From Phocoena phocoena (lineage: Eukaryota > Chordata > Mammalia > Artiodactyla > Phocoenidae): DNA of 64,000 nt. This document shows positions 1 through 10,878 of the stretch, in pieces. A model generated the notes under the pieces. That model was not told where the DNA came from, made no database searches, and saw nothing but the letters and a program-made list of their open reading frames with translations. The DNA is taken from positions 1,736,001 through 1,800,000 of the forward strand of contig NW_027077402.1 of NCBI RefSeq assembly GCF_963924675.1, given 5' to 3'. Position 1 is the first letter of the stretch, and each line of letters starts with the position of its first letter. The position numbers and the translations under genes are program-made.

Positions 1-398
1 ACATAATTCAAAAAGAAAAAGACATAAGATATCACTAATACATGGAATGTTAACATGGCTACACATGAACTGAATTACAAAAGAGAAGAGGGTTTCAAAT
101 TAAGAAAACCAACTTATGCTTCCTTAAGGGGAAAGGTGAGTTGGGGTGCTGCATAAAACCAGAGATTGAAATTAGCACAGATACCATTCCATAAGCCAAA
201 TATGTAATAGTCAAGACCTACTCCTTGCTCAACGAAATGGACTCCACACGCCATATTCAATGCCTAAGAATATACCGGATTAGTAAGAATCTTAAAACCC
301 ATGGACTTATATGTCTCCGTAACAGAATCAAGCGCGTGCACAGCGGCATAAACGAAGCAGTGAAAATCCGATAAATCCCATTATTAAAATAAATTTCA
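1..398 (+). repeat. Unit 0, partial (L1 3' UTR part), diverged left-edge copy
   Basis: Only the 3' UTR part is present, ending at AATAAA (388). It differs more from the consensus than internal copies do. Instead of caactagtgcttgcttatgg it reads caacttatgcttccttaagg, which is closer to the L1 text I remember (cttatggttaccaaagg). The first 35 bases also differ: the usual tacgtcacacagaaaaag is replaced by acataattcaaaaagaaaa. The array edge may be close, but flanking DNA is not visible. Confidence 0.9.
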
Positions 399-2145
399 AA
401 AACAAAACACAATGACAGTGAAATAGGAAGCAATTCTTAAATAATTCACTCAGGGCATGTGATGCAACCTGGATTTACCACATCTACACCCAGAGCTGGT
501 TGAGACATAAGGCTGGACACTTCAGGCTGATAGCATTGGTGAGTTTCGGTGAACAAATGCAGATCCTTTGAAGTCATACTGCATGGTACCCAATCCAAGG
601 GTCCCAACTCTCCAGGTTCAAGGGATTCTTTCTTCAGCTAAAACATGTGTGGAAAACGGCGAGTATGGTCCACCGTGTGATTAGGAAACGATTTAAAATG
701 CATCTCAGTTTTCGTATCCTGGTCCTCGGGTTCACCATTCCAGACGGTTTACTAACACTCTCCCCGCCTGGAGAGTCAGTGCCTTTAACCTCCTGTTTGG
801 CACAGCTTGCAATTTCTGCGCAAGATGAACAGGAATAGGGAGAACCAATGAGAGACTAGCTATAGGTGTCTGCACGGACAAATGTAAGGCTCATTTCCCA
901 CCAGGAAGAGGAATTAACCAAAGGCTCAGCGTGCCCTGCCGGAAAAAGATTAGGGCCTGAGGCAATCCTGCGGTTTTGTGCCCAGCTCACAAGAAAGCGA
1001 GTTGAAGAAAGGAGCTCAGGGGCACTGTAATTCACAAACCTGCAGAGTTATAAATGACAGCTATCCTCCAAAAATATATTGAAGTAAGCCTGCGAAGGGG
1101 ACTTGAAAGCGGGACAGAATTTCAGGAAAACGATTGCAGGGGGTAGACTGGAATTGCCCTGAAAGCATAGGAAAAGAGGCACAACGTCGACAATGGTGCA
1201 CTTGGCCAAAAAGTGCGTATGCATTTTTTCCTGAATATATTCAGGAAAAAACGCATACGCACTTTTTCGCAAACCAAGCAAGCCTGTAAAGGAAATCTGC
1301 ACTACAATGAAGTCTAACTGCCCCCTGCGCAAAAGGGCCATCTGAAAAAAGTGTAAAATCCAGAAAGGTAAGACAGGATATGGAGAACAGGGAGCCTTGT
1401 TATGCTGATTGGCAGGATGTAAATTGCCAACAGCCACCCTGGAGAAGTGTATGGTGTTTCCTGAAACCCATAAGAAACAAAGCAACACAGCCTATGGCAC
1501 TTCCACTTATGGTCCCAAAGATTACGGAAATTAAAATCAAAAACAGACAGCCACCCCAATGTTTGGGACGGCTGTGTTCCCAAGAAACTCGTCTACAGTA
1601 CCAGGTAAATATCCCAGAAAGCAAAAAATGGATAAATAATTTGTGGCACGTACGTGCAATGCAATATCACTCAGCAATGAAATCTGTGTCATCAGGCCCG
1701 TAGCGGCATAGTGAGTGGATGCAGGTACGGTGATTCTACGTGAACTACCTCACACAGAAAAAGAAACATCATAAGATATCACTAATACACGGAATGTAAA
1801 CTTGACTACACATGAACTGAATTACAAAACAGAACAGGGTCTCAAATTTAGAAAACCAACTAGTGCTTGCTTATGGGGAAAGGTGCCTTGGGGTGCTGCA
1901 TAAAACCAGAGACTGAAATTAGCACAGATAACATTCCATAAGCCAAATATGTAATAGACAAGACCTACACCTTGCTCAACGAAATGGACTCAACACCACA
2001 TATTCAACGCCTAGGAATGTACCTGACTAGGAAGAATCTTAAAACCCATGGATTTATATGTCTCCGTAAGAGAATCAAGCGTGTGTACAGCGGCATAAAC
2101 GCAGCAGTGAAAATCCGATAAATCCCATTATCAAAATAAATTTCA
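399..2145 (+). repeat. Unit 1, complete, diverged
   Basis: This is a 1,747-bp unit with its palindrome at 1202-1273. Its 5' half has many private differences, such as cccaatccaagggtcc near 569 and catgtgtggaaaac near 643. The 3' part is intermediate between types A and B (cccaaagattacgg, caatgtttggg). Its ORF2-derived frame is open for 107 codons (1380-1703). The palindrome carries a matched change in both arms (see the separate entry). Confidence 0.93.
1202..1273. repeat. Palindrome of unit 1, with a paired substitution
   Basis: The left arm reads aagtgcg and the right arm cgcactt, where the usual forms are aagggcg and cgcccttt. One G-C pair has become T-A in both arms, so pairing is kept there. 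Three other positions no longer pair: gcat in the left arm, and cgcaaa in place of ggccaa at the right end. Confidence 0.85.
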
Positions 2146-3891
2146 AAAACAAAACACAAAGACAGTGAAATAGAGAGCAATTCTTAAATAATTCACTCAG
2201 GGCATGTGATGCAACCGGGATTTAACACATCTACACCCAGAGCTGGTTGAGACATAAGGCTGGACACTTCAGGCTGAAAGCATTGGTGAGTTTCGGTGAG
2301 CAAATGCAGACCCTTTGAAGTCATACTGCATGGTACCCATTCCATGGGTCCCAACTCTCCAGGTTCAAGGGATTCTTCCTCCAGCTAAAACATGCATGGG
2401 AAACACAGAGTATCGTCCACCGTGTGATTGGGAGACGATTTAAAATGCATCTAAGTTTTCGATTCCTGGTCCTCGGGTTCACCATTCCAGATGCTTTACT
2501 AACACTCTCCCCACTTGGAGAGTCAGTGCCTTTAACCTCCTCTTTGGCACAGCTTGCAATTTCTGTGAAGATGAACAGGAATAGGGAGAACCAATGAGAG
2601 ACTAGCTGTAGGTGTCTGCACGGGCAAATGTAACGCTCATTTCCCACCAGGAAGAGGAATTAACCAAAGGCTCAGTGTGCCCTGCCGGAAACAGATTAGG
2701 GCCTGAAGCAATCCTGCGGTTTTGTGCCCAGCTCACAAGAAAGCGAGTTGAAGAAAGGAGCTCAGGGGCACTGTAATTCACAAACCTGCAGAGTTATAAA
2801 TGACAGCTATCCTCCAAAAATATATTGAAGTAAGCCTGCGAAGGGGACTTGAAAGCGGGGCAGAATTTCAGGAAAACGATTGCAGGGGGTAGACTGGAAA
2901 TGCCCTGAAAGCATAGGAAAAGAGGCAGAACGTCGACAATGATGCACTTGGCCAAAAAGGGCGTATGCGTTTTTTCCTGAATATATTCAGGAAAAAACGC
3001 ATACGCCCTTTTTGGTCAACCAAGCAAGCCTGTAAAGGAAATCTGCACTACAATGATGTCTCACTGCCTCCCGGGCAAAAGGGCAATCTGAAAAAAGTGT
3101 AAAATCCAGAAAGGTAGTACAGGATATGGAGAACAGGGAGCCTTGTTATGCTGATTGGCAGGATGTAAATTGCCAGCAGCCACCCTGGAGAAGTGTATGG
3201 TGTTTCCTGAAACACGTAAGAAACAAAGCAACACAGCCTATGGCACTTCCACTTATGGTCCTATAGCTTACGGAAATTAAAATCAAAAACAGACAGCCAC
3301 CCCAATATTTGGGACGGCTGTGTTCACAAGAAGCTCGTCTACAGTATCAGGAAAATATCCCAGAAAGCAAAAAATGGATAAAGAAGTTGTGGCACGTACG
3401 TGCAATGCAATATCACTCAGCAATGAAATCTGTGTCATCAGGCCCGTAGCGGCATAGTGAGTGGATGCAGGTACGGTGATTCTACGTGAACTACGTCACA
3501 CAGAAAAAGAAACATCATAAGATATCACTAATACACGGAATGTAAACTTGACTACACAAGAACTGAATTACAAAACAGAACAGGGTCTCAAATTTAGAAA
3601 ACCAACTTGTGCTTGCTTTTGGGGAAAGGTGCGTTGGGGGGTTGCATAAAACCAGAGACTGAAATTAGCACAGATAACTTTCCATAAGCCAAATATGTAA
3701 TAGACAAGACCTTCTCCTTGCTCAATGAAATGGACTCAACACCACATATTCAACGCCTAGGAATATACCTGACTAGGAAGAATCTTAAAACCCATGGATA
3801 TATATGTCTCCATAAGAGAATCAAGGGTGTGTACAGCGGCCGAAACGCAGCAGTTAAAATCCGATAAATCCGATTATCAAAATAAATTTCG
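2146..3891 (+). repeat. Unit 2, complete, type A
   Basis: This unit is 1,746 bp long. Its palindrome at 2948-3019 has one mismatch (ggtcaa at the right end). The 3' part is type A: cacttccactt, tatagcttacgg, and caatatttggg with ttcacaag. This is close to the consensus of the left half of the array. Confidence 0.95.
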
Positions 3892-4694
3892 AAAACAAAA
3901 CACAAACAGAGTGAAATAGAGAGCAATTCTTAAATAATTCACTCAGGGCATGTGATGCAACCGGGATTGACCACATCTACACCCAGAGCTGGTTGAGACA
4001 TAAGGCTGGACACTTCAGGCTGATATCATTGGTGAGTTTCGGTGAGCAAATGTAGACCCTTTGAAGTCATACTGCATGGTACCCATTCCATGGGTCCCAA
4101 CTCTCCAGGTTCAAGGGATTCTTCCTCCAGCTAAAACATGCATGGGAAACCCAGAGTATCGTCCACCGTGTGATTGGGAAACGATTTAAAATGCATCTCA
4201 GTTTTTGTATCCTGGTCCTCGGGTTCACCATTCCAGATGCTTTACTAACACTCTCCCCGCTTGGAGAGTCAGTGCCTTTAACCTCCTCTTTGGCACAGCT
4301 TGCAATTTCTGTGCAAGATGAACAGGAATAGGGAGAACCAATGAGAGACTAGCTGTAGGTGTCTGCACGGGCAAATGTAACGCTCATTGCCCACCAGGAA
4401 GAGGAATTAAACAAAGGCTCAGTGTGCCCTGCTGGAAACAGATTAGGGCCTGAAGCAATCCTGCGGTTTTGTGCCCAGCTCACAAGAAAGCGAGTTGAAG
4501 AAAGGAGCTCAGGGGCACTGTAATTCACAAACGTGCAGAGTTATAAATGACAGCTATCCTCCAAAAATATATTGAAGTAAGCCTGCGAAGGGGACTTGAA
4601 AGCGGGGCTGAATTTCAGGAAAACGATTGCAGGGGGTAGACTGGAATTGCTCTGAAAGCATAGGAAAAGAGGCACAACGTCGACAATGATGCAC
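3892..4694 (+). mobile_element. Reference unit 3, part 1: L1 ORF2-derived segment upstream of the palindrome
   Basis: This segment is collinear with L1 ORF2 downstream of the reverse-transcriptase core, in sense orientation. Landmarks that resemble remembered L1 text include gcaattcttaaataattc near 3923 (L1 gcaatcttgagaaagaaa), gtgattgggaaacga near 4170 (L1 ggtgctgggaaaac), cggttttgtgcccagc near 4464 (L1 agcttttgcacagca) and gaaaagaggcacaacgtc at 4663 (L1 gaaaagatgctcaacatc). The reading frame is broken many times, so it encodes nothing. Every other unit carries the same segment at the same offset. Individual stretches are weak; the unbroken order of many landmarks is the evidence. Confidence 0.75.
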
Positions 4695-4766
4695 TTGGCC
4701 AAAAAGGGCGTATGCGTTTTTTCCTGAATATATTCAGGAAAAAACGCATACGCCCTTTTTGGCCAA
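4695..4766. repeat. Reference 72-bp perfect palindrome (unit 3)
   Basis: The left arm ttggccaaaaagggcgtatg, then cgttttttcctgaata, is followed with no spacer by its exact reverse complement, which ends ggccaa. The symmetry centre is gaatatattc. All 36 base pairs match and the next pair fails (c against c). The flanking sequence follows L1 ORF2 on both sides, so the palindrome looks like an insertion of roughly 72-90 bp into an L1 fragment. It could form a hairpin or extrude as a cruciform. I do not recognise the inserted sequence. A foldback or MITE-like insertion, or a hairpin-capped repair product, are possible origins. Confidence 0.95.
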
Positions 4767-5638
4767 CCAAGCAAGCCTGTAAAGGAAATCTGCCCTACAA
4801 TGAAATCTCACTGCCCCCGCCCCCGGGCAAAAGGGCCATCTGAAAAAAGTGTAAAATCCAGAAAGGTAGGACAGGATATGGAGAACAGGGAGCTTTGTTA
4901 TGCTAATTGGCACGATGTAAATTGTGAACAGCCACCCTGGAGAAGTGTATGGTGTTTCCTGAAACACGTAAGAAATAAAGCAACACAGCCTATGGCAATT
5001 GCACTTATGTTCCTATTGTTTAGGTAAATTAAAATCAAAAACAGAGAGCCACCCCAAAGTTTGGGATGGCTGTGTTCCCAAGAAGCTCGTCTACAGGACC
5101 AGGTAAATATCCCAGAAAGCAAAAAATGGATAAAGAAGTTGTGGCACGTACATGCAATGCAATATCACTCAGCAATGAAATCTGTGTCATCAGGCCCGTA
5201 GCGGCATAGTGAGTGGATGCAGGTACGGTGATTCTACGTGAACTACGTCACACAGAAAAACAAACATCATAAGATATCACTAATACACGGAATGTAAACT
5301 TGACTACACATGAACTGAATTACAGAACAGGGTCTCAAATTTAGAAAACCAACTAGTGCTTGCTTATGGGGAAAGGTGCCTTGGGGGGCTGCATAAAACA
5401 AGAGACTGAAATTAGCACAGATAACTTTCCATAAGCCAAATATGTAATAGACAAGACCTACTCCTTGCTCAACGAAATGGACTCAACACCACATATTCAA
5501 CGCCTAGGAATATACCTGACTAGGAAGAATCTTAAAACCCATGGATTTATATGTCTCCGTAAGAGAATCAAGCCTGTGTACAGCGGCATAAACGCAGCAG
5601 TGAAAATCCGATAAATCCCATTATCAAAATAAATTTCA
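4767..5638 (+). mobile_element. Reference unit 3, part 2: L1 ORF2 C-terminus and 3' UTR
   Basis: This is the clearest L1 homology in the unit. The text ctacaatgaaatctcac (near 4794) resembles L1 ctacaatgaggtatcac. The ORF2 C-terminal block ctggagaagtgtatgg (4937) and ggataaagaagttgtggcac (5128) follow. The translated frame gives WIKKLWHV in type B copies, close to the ORF2p C-terminal WIKKMWHI motif. The 3' UTR follows with gatatcactaatacacgg (near 5274), agacctactcctt and AATAAA at 5628. The frame is decayed and the Cys-rich zinc-finger-like motif near the ORF2p C-terminus is not intact. Matches are from memory, not from an alignment program. Confidence 0.88.
5628..5633 (+). promoter_or_regulatory. 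L1-type polyadenylation signal at the unit end (reference copy)
   Basis: AATAAA lies 11 bp before the unit boundary and matches the signal that closes the L1 3' UTR. It is followed only by a short A-rich stretch (aaaacaaaacacaaag) before ORF2-like text resumes in the next unit. Nearly all units keep it. Units 5 (9122) and 9 (16108) have AATATA instead. It is inherited from L1; there is no sign that it works today. Confidence 0.7.
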
Positions 5639-7385
5639 AAAACAAAACACAAAGACAGTGAAATAGAGAGCAATTCTTAAATAATTCACTCAGGGCATGT
5701 GATGCAACCGGGATTGACCACATCTACACCCAGAGCTGGTTGAGACATAAGGCTGGACACTTCAGGCTGATAGCATTGGTGAGTTTCGGTGAGCAAATGC
5801 AGACCCTTTGAAGTCATACTGCATGGTACCCATTCCATGGGTCCAAACTCTCCAGGTTCAAGGGATTCTTCTTCCAGCTAAAACATGCATGGGAAACCCA
5901 GAGTATCGTCCACCATGTGATTGGGAACCGATTTAAAATACATCTCAGTTTTCGTACCCTGGTCCTCGGGTTCACCATTCCAGATGCTTTACTAACACTC
6001 TCCCCGCTTGGGGAGTCAGTGCCTTTAACCTCCTCTTTGGCACAGCTTGCAATTTCTGTGCAAGATGAACAGGAATAGGGAGAACCAATGAGAGACTAGC
6101 TGTAGGTGTCTGCACAGCCAAATGTAACGCTCATTGCCCACCAGGAAGAGGAATTAAACAAAGGCTCAGTGTGCCCTGCTGGAAACAGATTAGGGCCTTA
6201 AGCAATCCTGCGGTTTTGTGCCCAGCTCACAAGAAAGCGAGTTGAAGAAAGGAGCTCAAGGGCACTGTAATTCTCAAACCTGCAGAGTTATAAATGACAG
6301 CTATCTTCCAAAAGTATATTTAAGTAAGCCTGCGAAGGGGACTTGAAAGCGGGGCAGAATTTCTGGAAAACGATTGCAGGGGTTAGACTGGAATTGCCCT
6401 GGAAGCATAGGAAAAGAGGCAGAACGTCGACAATGATGCACTTGGCCAAAAAGTGCGTATGCGTTTTTTCCTGAATATATTCAGGAAAAAACGCATACGC
6501 CCTTTTTGGCCAACCAAGCAAGCCTGTAAAGGAAATCTGCACTACAATGAAGTCTCACTGCCCCCCGTGCAAAAGGGCCATCTGAAAAAAGTGTAAAATC
6601 CAGAAAGGTAGGACAGGATATGGAGAACACGGAGCCTTGTTATGCTGATTGGCAGGATGTAAATTGCCAGCAGCCACCCTGGAGAAGTGTATGGTGTTTC
6701 CTGAAACACGTAGGAAACAAAGCAACACAGCCTATGGCACTTCCACTTATGGTCCTATAGCTTACGGAAATTAAAATCAAAAACAGACAGCCACCCCAAT
6801 ATTTGGGACGACTGTGTTCACAAGAAGCTCGTCTACAGTATCAGGTAAATATCCCAGAAAGCAAAAAATGGATAAAGAAGTTGTGGCACGTACGTGCAAT
6901 GCAATATCACTCAGCAATGAAATCTGTGTCATCAGGCCCGTAGCGGCATAGTGAGTGGATGCAGGTACGGTGATTCTACGTGAACTACGTCACACAGAAA
7001 AAGAAACATCATAAGATATCACTAATACACGGAATGTAAACTTGACTACACATAAACTGAATTACAAAACAGAACAGGGTCTCAAATTTAGAAAACCAAC
7101 TACTGCTTGCTTATGGGGAAAGTTGCCTTGGGGTGCTGCATAAAACCAGAGACTGAAATTAGCACAGATAACTTTCCATAAGCCAAATATGTAATAGACA
7201 AGACCTACTCCTTGCTCAACGAAATGGACCCAACACCACATATTCAACGCCTAGGAATATACCTGACTAGGAAGAATCTTAAAACCCATGGATATATATG
7301 TCTCCGTAAGAGAATCAAGCGTGTGTACAGTGGCCGAAACGCAGCAATGAAAATCCGATAAATCCCATTATTAAAATAAATTTGG
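5639..7385 (+). repeat. Unit 4, complete, type A
   Basis: This unit is 1,747 bp long. The palindrome (6442-6513) has one mismatch, because only the left arm carries the G-to-T change seen paired in unit 1 (aagtgcg). The unit end reads aatttgg instead of aatttcg. Confidence 0.95.
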
Positions 7386-9132
7386 AAAACAAAACACAAA
7401 GACAGTGAAATAGAGAGCAATTCTTAAATAATTCACTCAGGGCATGTGATGCAACCGGGATTGACCACATCTACATCCAGAGCTGGTTGAGACATAAGGC
7501 TCGACACTTCAGGCTGATAGCATTGGTGAGTTTCGGTGAGCAAATGCAGACCCTTTGAAGTCATACTGCATGGTACCCATTCCATGGGTCCCAACTCTCC
7601 AGGTTCAAGGGATTCTTCCTCCAGCTAAAACATGCATGGGAAACCCAGAGTATCGTCCACCGTGTGATTGGGAAACGATTTAAAATGCATCTCAGTTTTC
7701 GTATCCTGGTCCTCGGGTTCACCATTCCAGATGCTTTACTAACACTCTCCCCGCTTGGAGAGTCACTGCCTTTAACCTCCTGTTTGGCACAGCTTGCAAT
7801 TTCTGTGCAAGATGAACTGGAATAGGGAGAACCAATGAGAGACTAGCTGTAGGTGTCTGCACGGGCAAATGTAACGCTCATTGCCGACCAGGAAGAGGAA
7901 TTAAACGAAGGCTCAGTGTGCCCTGCAGGAAACAGATTAGGGCCTGAAGCAATCCTGCGGTTTTGTGCCAAGCTCACAAGAAATCGAGTTGAAGAAAGGA
8001 GCTCAGGGGCACTGTACTTCACAAACCTGCAGAGTTATAAATGACAGCTATCATCCAAAAGTATATTGAAGTAAGCCTGCGAAGGGGACTTGAAAGCGGG
8101 GCAGAATTTCAGGAAAACGATTGCAGGGGGTAGACTGGAATTGCCCTGAAAGCATAGGAAAAGAGGCACAACGTCGACAATGATGCACTTGGCCAAAAAT
8201 GGCGTATGCGTTTTTTCCTGAATATATTCAGGAAAAAAAGCATACGCCCTTTTTGGCCAACCAAGCAAGCCTGTAAAGGAAATCTGCACTACAATGAAGT
8301 CTCACTGCCCCCCGGGCAAAAGGGCCATCTGAAAAAAGTGTAAAATCCTGAAAGGTAGGACAGGATATGGAGAACAGGTAGCCTTCTTATGCTGATTGTC
8401 AGGATGTAAATTGCCAGCAGCCACCCTGGAGAAGTGTATGGTGTTTCCTGAAACACGTAAGAAACAATGCAACACAGCCTATGGCACTTCCACTTATGGT
8501 CCTATAGCTTACGGAAATTAAAATCAAAAACAGACAGCCACCCCAATATTTGGGACGGCTGTGTTCACAAGAAGCTATTCTACAGTATCAGGTAAATATC
8601 CCAGAAAGCAAAAAATGGATAAAGAAGTTGCGGCACGTACGTACAATGCAATATCACTCAGCAATGAAATCTGTGTCATCAGGCCCGTAGCGGCATAGTG
8701 AGTGAATGCAGGTACGGTGATTGTACGTGAACTACGTCACACAGAAAAAGAAACATCATAAGATATCACTAATACACGGAATGTAAACTTGACTACACAT
8801 GAACTGAATTACAAAACAGAACAGGGTCTCAAATTTAGAAAACCAACTAGTGCTTGCTTATGGGGAAAGGTGCGTTGGGGTGCTGCATAAAACCAGAGAC
8901 TGAAATTAGCACAGATAACTTTCCATCAGCCAAATATGTAATAGACAAGACCTACTCCTTGCTCAACTAAATGGACCCAACACCACATATTCAACGCCTA
9001 GCTATATACCTGATTAGGAAGAATCTTAAAACCCATGGATATATATGTCTCCGTAAGAGAATCAAGCGTGTGTACAGCGGCTGAAACGCAGTAGTGAAAA
9101 TCCGATAAATCCCATTATCAAAATATATTTCG
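7386..9132 (+). repeat. Unit 5, complete, type A; 3' part shared with unit 9
   Basis: The palindrome (8189-8260) has two mismatches: aaaaatggcg in the left arm and aaaaaaagcat in the right. The same pair occurs in unit 7. From about 8345 on, it shares rare markers with unit 9: atcctgaaag, agctattctac, ttgcggcac, and AATATA at 9122 in place of AATAAA. Confidence 0.95.
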
Positions 9133-10878
9133 AAAACAAAACACAAAGACAGTGAAATAGAGAGCAATTCTTAAATAATTCACTCAGGGCATGTGATGCA
9201 ACCGGGATTGACCAAATCTACACCCAGAGCTGTTTGAGACATAAGGCTGGACACTTCAGGCTGATAGCATTGGTGAGTTTCGGTGAGCAAATGCAGACCC
9301 TTTGAAGTCATACTGCATGGTACCCATTCCATGGGTCCCAACTCTCCAGGTTCAAGGGATTCTTCCTCCAGCTAAAACATGCATGGGAAACCCAGAGTAT
9401 CGTCCACCGTGTGATTGGGAAACGATTTAAAATGCATCTCAGTTTTCGTATCCTGGTCCTCGGGTTCACCATTCCAGATGCTTTACTAACACTCTCCCCG
9501 CTTGGAGAGTCAGTGCCTTTAACCTCCTCTTTGGCACAGCTTGCAATTTCTGTGCAAGATGAACAGGAATAGGGAGAACCAATGAGAGACTAGCTGTAGG
9601 TGTCTGCACGGGCAAATGTAACGCTCATTGCCCACCAGGAAGGGGAATTAAACAAAGGCTCAGTGTGCACTGCTAGAAACAGATTAGGGCCTGAAGCAAT
9701 CCTGCAGTTTTGTGCCCAGCACACAAGAAAGCGAGGTGAAGAAAGGAGCTCAGGGGCACTGTAATTCACAAACCTACAGTGTTATAAATGACAGCTATCT
9801 TCCAAAAGTATATTGAAGTAAGCCTGTGAAGGGGACTTGAAAGCGGGCAGAATTTCAGGAAAACGATTGCAGGGCGTAGACTGGAATTGCCCTGAAAGCA
9901 TAGGAAAAGAGACAGAACTTCGACAATGATGCACTTGGCCAAAAAGGGCGTATGCGTTTTTTCCTGAATATATTCAGGAAAAAACGCATACGCCCTTTTT
10001 GGCCAACCAAGCAAGCCTGTAAAGGAAATCTGCACTACAATGAAGTCTCACTGCCCAGCGGGCAAGAGGGCCATCTGAAAAAAGTGTAAAATCCAGAAAG
10101 GTAGGACAGGATATGGAGAACAGGGAGCCTTGTTATGCTGATTGGCAGGATGTAAATTGCCAGCAGCCACCCTGGAGAAGTGTATGGTGTTTCCTGAAAC
10201 ACGTAAGAAACAAAGCAACACAGCCTATGGCACTTCCACTTATGGTCCTATAGCTTACGGAAATTAAAATCAAAAACAGACAGCCACCCCAATGTTTGGG
10301 ACGGCTGTGTTCACAGGAAGCTCGTCTATAGTACCAGGTAAATATCCCAGAAAGCAAAAAATGGATAAAGAAGTTGTGGCACGTACGTGCAATGCAATAT
10401 CACTCAGCAATGAAATCTGTGTCATCAGGCCCGTAGCGGAATAGTGAGTGGATGCAGGTACGGTGATTCTACGTGAACTACGTCACACAGAAAAAGAAAC
10501 ATCATAATATATCACTAATACACGGAATGTAAACTTGACTACACATGAACTGAATTACAAAACAGAACAGGGTCTCAAATTTAGAAAACCAACTAGTGCT
10601 TGCTTATCGGGAAAGGTGCCTTGGGGTGCTGCATAAAACCAGAGACTGAAATTAGCACAGATAACATTCCATAAGCCAAATATGTAATAGACAAGACCTA
10701 CTCCTTGCTCAACGAAATGGACCCAACACCACATATTCAACGCCTAGGAATATACCTGACTAGGAAGAATCTTAAAACCCATGGATATATATGTCTCTGT
10801 AAGAGAATCAAGCGTGTGTACAGCGGCCGAAACGCAGCAGTGAAAATCCGATAAATCCCATTATCAAAATAAATTTCG
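9133..10878 (+). repeat. Unit 6, complete, perfect palindrome; sister of unit 10
   Basis: The palindrome at 9935-10006 is perfect. Rare markers shared with unit 10 include gtgcactgctag near 9666, cacaggaagc, gcggaatag and cttatcggg. The 3' part is type A with the caatgtttggg variant. Confidence 0.95.
9935..10006. repeat. Perfect 72-bp palindrome, unit 6
   Basis: This copy is identical to the reference palindrome of unit 3, with no mismatch between the arms. Confidence 0.95.

Larger units (their letters stand above)
3892..5638 (+). repeat. Unit 3, complete, early type B, reference unit
   Basis: This 1,747-bp unit has a perfect palindrome. The 3' part has B-type markers (caattgcactt, cagagagcc, caaagtttggg) but with private changes (ttcctattgtttagg), so it is a separate B lineage from the right-half copies. 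The C tract at 4813-4824 is interrupted by a G. Confidence 0.95.

Noticed and set aside
3950..3966. CENP-B-box-like 17-mer ending in ccggga
   Set aside because: It matches 7 of 9 core positions (tgtg in place of ttcg). Several such matches are expected by chance in a 1.75 kb unit on two strands, and no full NTTCGNNNNANNCGGGN box was found.
4108..4120. tRNA B-box-like ggttcaagg, suggesting a SINE
   Set aside because: The match to GGTTCRANNCC fails at the end and there is no A box upstream. The position is collinear with L1 ORF2 text instead.
4250..4269. Small hairpin actctcc-ccgctt-ggagagt in each unit
   Set aside because: A 7-bp stem with a 6-base loop is expected by chance at this scale, and some units alter it. 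There is no U-run or other sign of a terminator or RNA gene.
4547..4556. TATA-like tataaatgac near the palindrome
   Set aside because: A chance AT-rich match within decayed ORF2 sequence, with no initiator or downstream gene.
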